Positions 7,265 through 16,012 of a stretch of 64,000 nucleotides of DNA are shown here, in pieces. Made by a program: the position numbers and the translations under genes. The notes beneath the pieces are model-generated. The model was given only the letters and a program-made list of their open reading frames with translations, was not told where the DNA came from and did no database searches. The stretch is from JANXSF01 sp043745195 (GTDB lineage Bacteria > Acidobacteriota > Terriglobia > Bryobacterales > Bryobacteraceae): NCBI GenBank assembly GCA_043745195.1, contig JAYTTF010000035.1, positions 21,119 to 85,118 on the forward strand, written 5' to 3'. Numbering within the stretch: the stretch's first letter is position 1; each line of letters opens with the position of its first letter.

Positions 7265-9342
7265 ACCTTAACCTCAATCTCACGCGCTTCCTGCTCGGCG
7301 CTTATCTCAGCACTTATCTCGGCGCTTATCTCGGCACTTAACAGCGCTGGAATCTCCAGAACAAAACGTGTACCTCGCGGCAGATTATCCTCAACACGAA
7401 TCTGTGCATGATGATCCGTAACGATATGACTCACAATTGCCAATCCCAAACCGGTCCCTCTGCTTTTAGTTGAAAAATAGGGCAGGAATAATTTCTCGCG
7501 GTCCTCTGGAGAAACACCACATCCGGTATCGGCCACAATCAATTCCACGCTCTCGTTGGTTGCCATTTGTGTGGTGATCGTCAAATCCTTCACCGACAAA
7601 TCCTGCATCGCCTCAGCCGCATTGTCCACCAGGTTCACTACGATGCGCCTAAATTGTTCCCGATCAATATTTACCTGCGGCAAATCTGTCGAAAGGTTTT
7701 TATGAACGGTAACTCCGTCAAGCCTGTCTGCGAAAACATTTAAAGCGTTTTCAACTACTTCGTTCAGATCGGAAGGAGTGGGCAACGGGGATGGGAATCT
7801 TGCGAATTGTGAAAATTCGTCAACCAGAGTCTTTACCGATTCCACTTCGCTAGCAATGGTTAAGGTACATTCGCGAACCACACGCGCAAACTCCGGGGTC
7901 GTTACCGCCCGTTCCAGGTGACGTTGAATTCGCTCAGCGCAAAGTGCGATGGGTGTTAGCGGGTTCTTGATTTCGTGTGCAATCCGCCGCGCTACTTCAT
8001 GCCAAGCCGACGCCTTCTGGGCTCGCAACAATTCACTGGTGTCTTCAACCACCACCACAAATCCAGAAGACACGTTATCTTCCAAAGCCGAAACAGTAAT
8101 AGACAAATGAATGGTTTGCCCGCCCTTTTGCATATCCATCTGCTGCGTAGCAAGCCCTGTGCGGCGAGCTCGTTTCATGAGGTATCGAATTTCAGCGGCA
8201 TCCTCACGGGTGAACAAATCTTCCAACCTTTGCGCCGCTTCAGCCTGAGGACCTTGAAACATTTGTTGAAACGCACGGTTTACTTTCAAAATCCGTCCGT
8301 CGCGAGCCACCGAAATCACACCCGTCGGAATACTTTCCAAAATAGCTTCCGTAAATCGGCGCCTTAACTCCAACTCCCGGCTCGACGCTTCCAGGTCCGC
8401 AGTCATTTCGTTGAACGCCCGCACCAGTTTGCCCAACTCGTCAATTGCACCGCCCTCCACACGATACGCCAGATTCCCTTGCCTTACCTCATGTGCTGCC
8501 TTAAGGAGCGCTGAAATTGGTTCGGTAATCTGGCGGGCCAGGAATAGTGCGATCCACGTTGCCACAAATGCGATGAACAAGGTAATCAACGCCAGAATGG
8601 ATTGGTATTGCGCTCTAGTTTCCTTTTTGTTCAAATTCAATTGGTCGTATTCTTTCACTGATCTTTCAATCAGTTTTTCTTTCAGCTCCAGGTCAACCGG
8701 CATACGAGTTTCCACTTCAATCTGGCTACCATCCCAAGCCTTTATCGTGGCCAAAATTTTGCGCATGCCTTGAGTAGAATTCGGGGCAACACTACAAAGA
8801 GTTACGCCATCGCGCTTGGCAAGACCAATTCCGTTTTCTGAACAGATTTTTTGATATAAACCTGCCGCCCCTTCCTCTCGATCCACCAATGCGAGCCAAT
8901 TAGCCTGCGCATTCGCCCTTTCCGCAGCGTCCCGCATGATAGAGCTTCCAACATCGATCAGCGTTAACTTTATATTCTGCGCGGGCCGGCTAAACCATTT
9001 GTCCAAATTGTAAGTCAAGATGGAAACATTCCACAGCACCATGAAGAACAACGGGATGAAGCTAAGCAGAAGAGCACCAACAACCAATTTGGTGCGAATT
9101 CTGGAACCTTCGCGATCGCGGGAGCGTTCAATGAACAGCTTCGCAACCGTTCGAAACAACATGAACGCAACGGTCACAGTAAGAATGAAGATGAACGTGG
9201 ACATGCCCCAGAACAGATACAATTCCGGGGTGTTGCGAGGGCCGAATTCACCCAGCGAGACCGAACCAGGCAGGATCAACAGGGCAATCAAAAGCAGGAA
9301 GAGCGTAATCCCTGAGGCGTAATATAAAAGCCGTTGGCGCAT
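7261..9342 (-). CDS. ntrY: NtrY-like membrane sensor histidine kinase
   Basis: 693 residues. Three N-terminal transmembrane segments (about 8-28, 42-66, 87-107), an extracytoplasmic stretch, a fourth segment near 245-270, then HAMP (about 270-325), PAS (about 335-440), the dimerisation/phosphoacceptor helix (HEVARRIAHEIKNPLTPI) and the HATPase domain (N box NLVDNAAEAM, G1 DTGCGV, G2 GTGLGLAI). This order is that of NtrY, partner of the adjacent NtrX. The C-terminus ends with a repeated Ser-Ala-Glu-Ile motif encoded by 12-bp DNA repeats. In other bacteria NtrYX senses nitrogen or redox state; cotranscription with nuoM here would suit a respiratory role (inference). Confidence 0.88.
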   Translation of the reverse strand: MRQRLLYYASGITLFLLLIALLILPGSVSLGEFGPRNTPELYLFWGMSTFIFILTVTVAFMLFRTVAKLFIERSRDREGSRIRTKLVVGALLLSFIPLFFMVLWNVSILTYNLDKWFSRPAQNIKLTLIDVGSSIMRDAAERANAQANWLALVDREEGAAGLYQKICSENGIGLAKRDGVTLCSVAPNSTQGMRKILATIKAWDGSQIEVETRMPVDLELKEKLIERSVKEYDQLNLNKKETRAQYQSILALITLFIAFVATWIALFLARQITEPISALLKAAHEVRQGNLAYRVEGGAIDELGKLVRAFNEMTADLEASSRELELRRRFTEAILESIPTGVISVARDGRILKVNRAFQQMFQGPQAEAAQRLEDLFTREDAAEIRYLMKRARRTGLATQQMDMQKGGQTIHLSITVSALEDNVSSGFVVVVEDTSELLRAQKASAWHEVARRIAHEIKNPLTPIALCAERIQRHLERAVTTPEFARVVRECTLTIASEVESVKTLVDEFSQFARFPSPLPTPSDLNEVVENALNVFADRLDGVTVHKNLSTDLPQVNIDREQFRRIVVNLVDNAAEAMQDLSVKDLTITTQMATNESVELIVADTGCGVSPEDREKLFLPYFSTKSRGTGLGLAIVSHIVTDHHAQIRVEDNLPRGTRFVLEIPALLSAEISAEISAEISAEQEAREIEVKV
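7297..7344 (-). repeat. four 12-bp tandem repeats inside the 3' end of ntrY
   Basis: Four consecutive 12-bp units (7297-7308, 7309-7320, 7321-7332, 7333-7344), pattern (g/a)gc(g/a)cttatctc on the plus strand, the last unit degenerate. Because the unit length is a multiple of three, the repeats extend the NtrY C-terminus in frame with Ser-Ala-Glu-Ile units. This is a candidate slippage site; copy-number change would alter tail length without a frameshift. Confidence 0.8.
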
Positions 9343-9358
9343 TGACTTGATTATAGGC

Positions 9359-10069
9359 TCAACTCATCTCCACCTTTTTCGCCTTGGCCAGATAAGTAGG
9401 ATCGATTTCAACACTCAAACCAGGTCCGGTAGGAATACCGATCAAGCCATTCTTGATGGTGAACTGCGGTGTGAACCAGGATTCCGTCTCCGCTTTACCG
9501 CGGAATGGGAATTCCATGTATGGACCAATGTTCGGTATTGCCGCTGCAAAGTGCAGAATATTCACAGCTGATGCGGAGGTCTGTGTGTTGTGCGGCACAA
9601 TCGTGATGCCTGCTTCCCGTGCCATACGGGCCACCCGTGCAGGCCTGATGAAACCACCGTTATAGTTTATGTCCGGCTGAAAAATGTCAATTGCACGATT
9701 CTCAATCAGCCATTGAAACGGCAGTTGACTGTCTCGAAGATCCGGGTATCGCGAGCCAAACGGGGACATGGTTCCCTGGCCTGAAGCCACAGAACTCTAA
9801 ATGAAATCCTCCAGAGCTCTAGGCGTAGCGGCCTGGGTACCGTGTCCCCTTTGGCGACCTTTTTTACACACTTCAGTCTCACCCTTTAGGTGATGCTATT
9901 GCGCTGATCCTATGACGGCAAGTTCAATTGTTTTAAGCCATTTGGTTGTACTGTTACCAACTCAACTGCTGTTTTTAGGTTGAAACATCCAGAGGTTGGT
10001 ATCGCATTCGCCAAAAGCAATGGGAATTTTCAAAGCATCGGCAACACGCAGAAAATTTCGTCTCTTCAT
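9359..10069 (-). pseudogene. remnant of an enolase-superfamily (mandelate racemase/muconate lactonizing) gene
   Basis: Two separated pieces of one family lie here. The 3' piece (9359-9790, 143 residues after a GTG, in-frame stop just upstream) matches only the C-terminal third of the barrel: QWLIENRAIDIFQPDINYNG, then GITIVPHNTQTSASA. Intact family members have about 400 residues, as in the gene at 53495-54721. The 5' piece (9962-10069, 35 codons) starts with a Tat/Sec-like MKRRNFLRV joined directly to ADALKIPIAFGECDTNLW, a segment that normally sits just before the barrel strand preserved in the 3' piece. The middle of the gene is therefore lost and the remainder interrupted by about 170 bp of unrelated sequence. 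No function is expected. Confidence 0.7.
9791..9961. other. non-coding insert between the two pseudogene pieces
   Basis: No ORF or RNA gene is visible. On the minus strand it contains a GTGTGTAAAAAAGG segment followed by AAAGGGGACACGGTACC, which resembles the terminal sequences of some insertion sequences but has no identifiable transposase and no proven inverted repeat partner. It is most simply a scar left by insertion and decay within the enolase-superfamily gene. Confidence 0.35.
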
Positions 10070-10120
10070 ACTTGGCCTTTATTTTAACCTCTATTTAGCG
10101 CGTCGCGATAGACTAGGAGA

Positions 10121-10927
10121 GTGAGCAACACCTCTATTCCTCCCGTTCCCTTAACTCTTGAAGGCGCAGCCGTTCTGCATCAATTGTTCCGTATTGACTG
10201 GACACGCTGGACCCCGCTGGAAACTGCGCAGAAGCAGAGCATCCTGGACGAAGCCAAGAGGGTGCTCTTTGCCCTGGAAGGGGAAAATTCTGGGCTATTC
10301 ACTATTTTGGGACACAAAGGGGATTTGATGCTTGTCCACTTCCGTGACAACTTCCCAGCTCTGGAACAAGTGGAACGCGCGGTTGGAAAGCTGCAGCTGA
10401 ATCAATATTTAGTGCAAACCACTTCCTATGTTTCAGTAGTGGAATTAGGGCTCTATGAATCGACGCAAAAGATTTACGGCACGTTAATGGAAAAAGGCAT
10501 TACGCCTCATACCGCCGAATGGACCAGCGGCGTGGAAGAGCTATTAACGGTGCAACGCAAAGCCATGTCCCCCAGGTTGTTTCCGGAAATTCCAAGCCGC
10601 CGTTATATTTGCTTTTATCCAATGGATCGGCGTCGAAGCGATCAGAACAATTGGTACATGGAGCCACTACCAGACCGCGCACGCTTAATGCATGACCATG
10701 GCATGATTGGCCGCCGCTATGCCGATGTAGTGAAGCAGATTATTTCTGGTTCCATTGGGTTTGACGATTGGGAATGGGGCGTCACATTATTCGCCGACGA
10801 CCCTCTGGTTTTCAAAAAATTGATTTATGAAATGCGCTTTGACGAAGTAAGCGCCAAGTTCGCTGAATTCGGGCAATTCTACTTTGGTTTGCGGCACGCG
10901 GCCACAGAGCTGGATAAATTGTTCTAA
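10121..10927 (+). CDS. hemQ: coproheme decarboxylase HemQ/ChdC (chlorite dismutase-like)
   Basis: 268 residues. HemQ converts coproheme to haem b in the coproporphyrin-dependent pathway, using peroxide. The C-terminal half has the family signature: Y166 in CFYPMDRRR, corresponding to the radical-forming tyrosine, NNWYMEPLPDRARLM, the haem-ligand region HDHG (H193), and the segments QIISGSIGFDDWEWGVTLF and YEMRFDEVSAKFAEFG. The distal arginine of true chlorite dismutases is not evident, which favours HemQ. The GTG start has AGGAG unusually close upstream; no other start lies nearby. DUF2339 follows after 12 bp. A ferrochelatase at 18083-19105 fits the same pathway. Confidence 0.9.
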   Translation: MSNTSIPPVPLTLEGAAVLHQLFRIDWTRWTPLETAQKQSILDEAKRVLFALEGENSGLFTILGHKGDLMLVHFRDNFPALEQVERAVGKLQLNQYLVQTTSYVSVVELGLYESTQKIYGTLMEKGITPHTAEWTSGVEELLTVQRKAMSPRLFPEIPSRRYICFYPMDRRRSDQNNWYMEPLPDRARLMHDHGMIGRRYADVVKQIISGSIGFDDWEWGVTLFADDPLVFKKLIYEMRFDEVSAKFAEFGQFYFGLRHAATELDKLF

Positions 10928-10939
10928 CGTGACAGTGTC

Positions 10940-13273
10940 GTGGAGATACTTTTCTTCCTATTCGTGGTGGGCCTGTTTTTCTTATGGAATCAGGTGCGTC
11001 TCAATGAACTGAATGATCGGCTAAAGACTGCTGAGCGACGCATTGAGAATCTGCTAGATGAGTTACATCCGGCGAAAACGTTCCAGCATCCACCGTCGAC
11101 CCCAAAAATCGAACCCGCAGCAGTGGAAGCAATTAAGGAAAAGCTACCCCCTCCGTTGCCACTTCCACCATCCCTTCCTGTTGAGACGATAGCCAAGCCG
11201 CAGACAGATTCCGATTCTCTGGAAGTGACCATCGGCCAAAGTTGGCTGAGCAAAATCGCAGTCGTCAGTCTGCTGATCGCTGTCTCCTTGTTCTTAATAA
11301 GCACACTCTCCAGCAACGGGCCCTGGGGGAAAGCGATCACAGCATTTGGAGTCAGCCTTGTTCTACTGCTAGCAGGCATATGGTTCGAACGGGGACCTCG
11401 GCCCAAGGCATTGGCATGGTCCATGATTGGTGGCGGTTGGGCAGGCATCTACTTCACCACCTATGCCATCCACGGATTGGAGCCAGTAAGGCTGGTTCAA
11501 TCGCCCACCATCGCCTTGTTGCTCTTAATGAGTGTGGCCTTGTTGATGGTAATGCACTCACTGCGGTATGAATCGCAAACCGTCACCTCAGTGGCGTTTT
11601 GCGCAGCATTCGCAGCCTTTGAAGTGGCGCCTCTGGATCTGTTTAATTCCATCGCCAGCATTCCACTTCTCCTCTTCCTTCTGTTCTTATCGTGGAAAAA
11701 GCAGTGGCAGACCCTGGCACTTAGCGGAATTGTTTTCGCCTACGTTGCTGCCTCACTCAATTTCCATGGCACGGATTCCGTTCGTTACGCCTACGAATGG
11801 GGACAACCTATTCTTTGGACCTATTGGCTGCTGATTGAAGCCTACGATTTCCTAAGTTACGACTCGCAACAACCAGTGTTCCCGCTGAATGCTTCCGGCC
11901 TATTAGCCGCAACACTACTGACCGGTTCGTGGTCACCATACATGAGACCCGACCATTTCATAGACCTTGCTTCCATTGCTTTTTTGATCTCAGCAGCACT
12001 CCGGTACATGAAGCAGCGTGATGGAGAACCGGAATCGCTGGAACAACTCAGCCCAGGCGGTTTTACTGCAAGCATGATTCTTTCCGCCATGCTGGCTTCG
12101 GTAGCAATTGCAATCCATTTTCGCGATGTCCCACGCATCTTCGCCTGGACACTGCATGCCCAAGTATTGGTCCTGGCTGCATACCAACTGAAAAACAGGT
12201 TCTTGAGCAGATTGGGCAGCATCTTGTTTGTCTTACCTGCAGCCCAGCTAATCAGCGTCATACCACCTTCCAGAATCGGTTCGTGGCGCGGCGATACGCA
12301 TATGGCCGCGCTGCTGGCCAGCCTGCTCTACTTCAACCGCTTCGTTCTGAAACTTTGGGAACCGCTCAGTTACTTGGCCTCTTTAATTGTTGGCTTCTTT
12401 GTGTTTCAGGAAACACCCTCAAACTTCCGCCCGCTTGCGTTTACTCTTCTCGCCGGCGGTTTTGCCGGCATCCCGAAAAAGGAACTCTTAATCCAATCGG
12501 CGGGCTTTGTAGCTGCCGGCCTTGTGATTCTGATTGCCGCACCTCCCAATTCGCAATATTGGATCACGCTAGGAATCCCCACAGCCATTTATGCCTCAGC
12601 CGTTTGGTTTCTACGGCAACAACCGATCCCACGCCAAGCCGCCATTTCAGCCGCCAATCTGTTCGCTGCTTATTTCATTTTCCGCATCCTCCCAGAACCC
12701 TGGATTGCCGCTGGATGGGCGTTTCAAATGCTGGCCCTATGGACCGTTGGAGTCCGTGCCAACTTACTCATGCCGCGGCTGCAATGTGTCCCCTTGGCGG
12801 CTGCCATCTTTGTCTATCTGCTCGACAAGGAATCACAGGTACATAACCTGATCCCGTTGCGTTTATTTGTTCTGGTCTGCTTTTTCGCAACCGGCCTGCT
12901 GCGGCCGTATTTGAAAGATAGCTATACGCGACTCATCCGTCCCGCCATGCTGGTTGTAGCTATTGGAATGTTAACTGCTTTGATTTCTGACAATGTTGCC
13001 GCCAGTAATTACACCATCGCCTGGGCAGTTGAAGCCGCAGGTTTGATCCTGCTTGGAATTCCTGTTGCCGACCGTATTGTCCGGTTCGCCGGCTTATTCG
13101 TTTTCGCTCTATGCGTTGGACGCGCCCTTATCATCGATTTGCCGGCACGCGATTCCACCGGAAGAATTCTCACATTTTTAGGCCTCGGCCTGTTGCTGCT
13201 TGCAGTCTCCTGGGCATACACTCAATTTGGCAGCAAAATAAAAGCTTACTTAAAGGAATCAGAATTAGAATGA
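10940..13273 (+). CDS. DUF2339 polytopic membrane protein
   Basis: 777 residues. One N-terminal hydrophobic helix is followed by a short coiled coil (about 15-45, NDRLKTAERRIENLLDEL), a proline-rich linker (about 46-85) and then some 20 or more transmembrane helices to the C-terminus. Length and arrangement match DUF2339 proteins, large membrane proteins of unknown function. The start is GTG. It lies 12 bp after hemQ and its stop overlaps the ATG of the following sugar isomerase-like gene (ATGA), so the three form an operon. No catalytic motif is recognisable; a role in envelope or transport is only a guess. Confidence 0.8.
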   Translation: MEILFFLFVVGLFFLWNQVRLNELNDRLKTAERRIENLLDELHPAKTFQHPPSTPKIEPAAVEAIKEKLPPPLPLPPSLPVETIAKPQTDSDSLEVTIGQSWLSKIAVVSLLIAVSLFLISTLSSNGPWGKAITAFGVSLVLLLAGIWFERGPRPKALAWSMIGGGWAGIYFTTYAIHGLEPVRLVQSPTIALLLLMSVALLMVMHSLRYESQTVTSVAFCAAFAAFEVAPLDLFNSIASIPLLLFLLFLSWKKQWQTLALSGIVFAYVAASLNFHGTDSVRYAYEWGQPILWTYWLLIEAYDFLSYDSQQPVFPLNASGLLAATLLTGSWSPYMRPDHFIDLASIAFLISAALRYMKQRDGEPESLEQLSPGGFTASMILSAMLASVAIAIHFRDVPRIFAWTLHAQVLVLAAYQLKNRFLSRLGSILFVLPAAQLISVIPPSRIGSWRGDTHMAALLASLLYFNRFVLKLWEPLSYLASLIVGFFVFQETPSNFRPLAFTLLAGGFAGIPKKELLIQSAGFVAAGLVILIAAPPNSQYWITLGIPTAIYASAVWFLRQQPIPRQAAISAANLFAAYFIFRILPEPWIAAGWAFQMLALWTVGVRANLLMPRLQCVPLAAAIFVYLLDKESQVHNLIPLRLFVLVCFFATGLLRPYLKDSYTRLIRPAMLVVAIGMLTALISDNVAASNYTIAWAVEAAGLILLGIPVADRIVRFAGLFVFALCVGRALIIDLPARDSTGRILTFLGLGLLLLAVSWAYTQFGSKIKAYLKESELE

Positions 13274-14157
13274 TCCATACACGCAGAATGTTTCTTGCGT
13301 CAGCAGCAGCCCTACCTCTTGCGGCTGCAAAGTTTTCCAAACCCATCGGCGTCCAGTTATATACAGTTCGAAACGTTTATCCCAAGGACGCTCGGAACAC
13401 CATTGAAGCCATCGCCAAGATTGGCTACAAGGAAGTGGAGACCTTGCGGCCCACGCTGGAAACGGCGCTTCCCTTGCTGAAGGAATTCGGTCTCAAGCCA
13501 GTCAGCGGACACTATGAGACACCCTTTGTCACAGGAAATTGGGAAGCATGGAAGGGCGCGTTCCCCCAAGGCAAGCCGGCCAATCTGGATTGGAATAAGC
13601 TTTGCGATGTGGCTGCCAAGGCTGGCCAAAAATACATGGTGATTCCTTATGTTCAACCCGGCGAACGCGGCAAAACCCTCGATTCCTACAAAGTCTTTGC
13701 CGATCAATTGAACAAAGCAGGGGCTGCCACTAAGGCGGTGGGTTTGCAAATGGCCTACCATCACCATGCCTTCGAATTTGCAACCTTAGAAGGTACGCGG
13801 ATCATTGATTTGCTTCTGGAGCGAACTGACCCCAAGTTGATGCAACTGGAAATGGACGTATTCTGGGTGTCCATTGCCGGCGAAGATCCGGTGGCGCTTC
13901 TGAAGAAATGGAAAGGACGAGTGGCTCTAATTCACTTGAAGGACAAAGATGCTGCAGCTCCTAAAATGTTCGGGGAAGGCGTTCCCCCCGGCGCGTTTAA
14001 AGAAGTTGGCTACGGTACCCTGGATTTCAAAGCGATTCTAAAAACAGCGCAGAGTACTGGCGTGAAGCACTTCTTTGTGGAGCAGGATCAGACTCCCGCA
14101 AATCCATTGGAGAGCCTACGCAAAAGTTACGAAAAGCTCCGATCCATGGACCTCTAA
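13270..14157 (+). CDS. exported sugar phosphate isomerase/epimerase-like TIM-barrel protein
   Basis: 295 residues from the ATG at 13270, which overlaps the stop of the DUF2339 gene by 4 bp; a longer frame opens upstream inside that gene but starts there are unlikely. The N-terminus MIHTRRMFLASAAALPLAAA is a secretion signal with a paired arginine, Tat-like. The mature part is a xylose isomerase-like TIM barrel: PIGVQLYTVRN, then a metal-binding region AYHHHAFEF, LEMDVFWVS and ALIHLKDKD. Such exported homologues are abundant in Acidobacteria and Bacteroidetes and probably act on periplasmic sugars; the substrate is unknown. Confidence 0.85.
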   Translation: MIHTRRMFLASAAALPLAAAKFSKPIGVQLYTVRNVYPKDARNTIEAIAKIGYKEVETLRPTLETALPLLKEFGLKPVSGHYETPFVTGNWEAWKGAFPQGKPANLDWNKLCDVAAKAGQKYMVIPYVQPGERGKTLDSYKVFADQLNKAGAATKAVGLQMAYHHHAFEFATLEGTRIIDLLLERTDPKLMQLEMDVFWVSIAGEDPVALLKKWKGRVALIHLKDKDAAAPKMFGEGVPPGAFKEVGYGTLDFKAILKTAQSTGVKHFFVEQDQTPANPLESLRKSYEKLRSMDL

Positions 14158-14165
14158 CCGGGAAG

Positions 14166-15077
14166 TCAGTTTGCCGTTGGCAGTTGCTCCGCGTGATCCA
14201 CAACAAACACCCGAGCTACGGTTTGGTCTGAAGGAACCAGTTTCAATCCGAGTTGCGATTGCAGAGCTTCAAACAAGGTTGGGCCGGATTCTTCACCGCG
14301 CTTCGGTCCAAGTCCCCCTGCTCCAGCCGGGCCTCCACCGCCGTGGTCCCCATGTCCTGCACCGCTACCCTCGGCGTGGTTGCCACCAGACTGCGACGCA
14401 TTGCCGGTCCAGTTAAGAACAACATCATATTTTCCTGGAAGCTTGGTCTGATCTTCCACTGGCAAACTAAGTTGGTCCGAAAGAAGTTGGGCCAATTCAT
14501 CAGCGGTTTTATGATCGCCCCGAAAGGTTGCCGATCCACCAAAAGCCACTAGACCCTCATGTGTGTGTGCTTGCCCTTGCCCAAACCCACGCTGTCCATT
14601 CGAGGCCGCCGGCGGTGGCACGGCACTCTCCTTCGATTCCTTAAGTTTCGATCCGTTCTTGGCGACAACCAGATGATACCCACGAACGGTTTTGTCTTTG
14701 TAGTGGTAAGTGAGGCCGAACCGCTCTTTCAGTAGGTTCTGCAGCATTGCCCGAAAATCCTGTGGACTTGCCCCTGCTGGAAGTTTAGCCATAACCTCAA
14801 ACGTGTTGTTTCCTAGCGACGAGTTCACAGGAAACTGATAGTTCTGAAGATCGAATGCCTTTTTGATCAATGTGGCAAGTGTGCAATCTGTACATCGGAA
14901 CAAGCCGGGATTAGTCAAATCGGGTCCGGCACTATTGGAATTCGATGGAAAGTGAAATCCCACGCGTGGAGCATTCACTCGGATCGACGCAACATCGAAT
15001 TCCAACTTTGAACGATCTCCCGTTGTTTGCCCGAAACCCACTGCCAGGAATGCAAACCATACCATTACTATTCTCAT
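14166..15077 (-). CDS. TIGR03435 family exported protein (Acidobacteria-specific)
   Basis: 303 residues from the ATG at 15077, which is preceded by AGAGG at good spacing; an upstream ATG at 15095 (adding MSKRCA) is also possible. A signal peptide (MRIVMVWFAFLAVGFG) leads into LEFDVASIRVNAP, the hallmark opening of TIGR03435, followed by DLTNPGLFRCTDCTLATLIKKAFDL, the LLKERFGLTYHYKDK segment and the C-terminal TLFEALQSQLGLKL. A His/Gly-rich insertion (GNHAEGSGAGHGDHGGGG) precedes the end. The function of this family is unknown; members are exported and massively expanded in Solibacter-type genomes, so it is mainly a taxonomic marker. It lies 24 bp downstream of the aquaporin gene. Confidence 0.88.
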   Translation of the reverse strand: MRIVMVWFAFLAVGFGQTTGDRSKLEFDVASIRVNAPRVGFHFPSNSNSAGPDLTNPGLFRCTDCTLATLIKKAFDLQNYQFPVNSSLGNNTFEVMAKLPAGASPQDFRAMLQNLLKERFGLTYHYKDKTVRGYHLVVAKNGSKLKESKESAVPPPAASNGQRGFGQGQAHTHEGLVAFGGSATFRGDHKTADELAQLLSDQLSLPVEDQTKLPGKYDVVLNWTGNASQSGGNHAEGSGAGHGDHGGGGPAGAGGLGPKRGEESGPTLFEALQSQLGLKLVPSDQTVARVFVVDHAEQLPTAN

Positions 15078-15101
15078 AGCACACCTCTTCGACATTGTAT
15101 C

Positions 15102-15878
15102 CTAAGCTTGTTTTTCCGGAAGAAACCTGCGAATTCCGAAATCGTATACTGCCGCACCAATCAGGCCCCCAAGAATGGGTCCGACAATGGGAATCCAAAA
15201 TACACCACTACCATCAGTAAGTCCGTTGTTCTTGAATCCGGCAACCACTGTGAATAATCGCGGCCCTAAATCTCTAGCCGGGTTGATCGCATAGCCGTGC
15301 ATGGCTCCCTGGCTCATTCCAACAGCTACAACAATCATGCCTACAACGACTGGGGCCAAATTGGCCATCGGAGATTGATTTCGTTCGTCAGTGACCGCCA
15401 AAATTAAGAAAAGTAGCAGAGCCGTGCCCAACACCTGATCTACAAAGCCCGCCGCAGGTTGATTCGGGAAGGCAGGGAAGGTGCTGAATATGCCTGCAGT
15501 CTTTTCAAGATTTGGATCAAACTTATGAAATGCAGGTAGATAATTTGCAAAAATCAGCGCTGCCCCGAAAAATCCACCAGCTACTTGCGCCAAAATATAT
15601 GGAGCAACTTTGCTCCATGAAAAGCCCCTAAACACCGCTAGCGCGATCGTAACTGCCGGATTCAAATGCGCCCCACTGGTTTTACCGGATACATAGCAAC
15701 CAAGAGTGACAGCCAAGCCCCAAGCCAGCGTAATGTTGGTGTAGCCACCATTTACGATTTCCCCTGGGATCCCAGTGCCGAAGAGCACAACCATGGCCAC
15801 AACTCCCAACCCAATGGTGATCAGTACCAAAGTACCCAAAAACTCTGAAAGCATTTCCCCGATTAAGTTTGTGCGCAT
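15102..15878 (-). CDS. glpF: MIP family channel, glycerol facilitator-type aquaporin
   Basis: 258 residues with six transmembrane helices and two half-helices bearing NPA motifs: HLNPAVTIALAV and INPARDLGPRLF. The aspartate after the second NPAR is typical of the aquaglyceroporin (GlpF) branch, which conducts glycerol and small neutral solutes as well as water. Length fits the family (250-280). The first gene of a two-gene run with the TIGR03435 gene. No glycerol kinase is nearby, so the physiological solute is uncertain. Confidence 0.88.
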   Translation of the reverse strand: MRTNLIGEMLSEFLGTLVLITIGLGVVAMVVLFGTGIPGEIVNGGYTNITLAWGLAVTLGCYVSGKTSGAHLNPAVTIALAVFRGFSWSKVAPYILAQVAGGFFGAALIFANYLPAFHKFDPNLEKTAGIFSTFPAFPNQPAAGFVDQVLGTALLLFLILAVTDERNQSPMANLAPVVVGMIVVAVGMSQGAMHGYAINPARDLGPRLFTVVAGFKNNGLTDGSGVFWIPIVGPILGGLIGAAVYDFGIRRFLPEKQA

Positions 15879-15964
15879 TGACTCAGGATTCTACCAGATT
15901 TTGTGGGCGCTTGGGTGCTAATTTGTGTGGGTGTTCCGACCAAGAAGAAAGTTGCCGTAAGCAA

Positions 15965-15991
15965 TAAAAAAGGCGGCACCTTCGTGCCGCC
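15965..15991 (-). terminator. rho-independent terminator after the coiled-coil protein gene
   Basis: A perfect 8-bp stem GGCGGCAC/GTGCCGCC (15972-15979 with 15984-15991, 4-base loop) is followed on the minus strand by a run of six T. It lies 22 bp beyond the stop of the gene at 16013-16909. Confidence 0.85.
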
Positions 15992-16012
15992 CAGTAATCT
16001 GAAAACATTCCA

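Noticed and set aside
7297..7344. short tandem repeats considered as a CRISPR-like array
   Set aside because: Units are 12 bp, contiguous without spacers and inside a coding frame.
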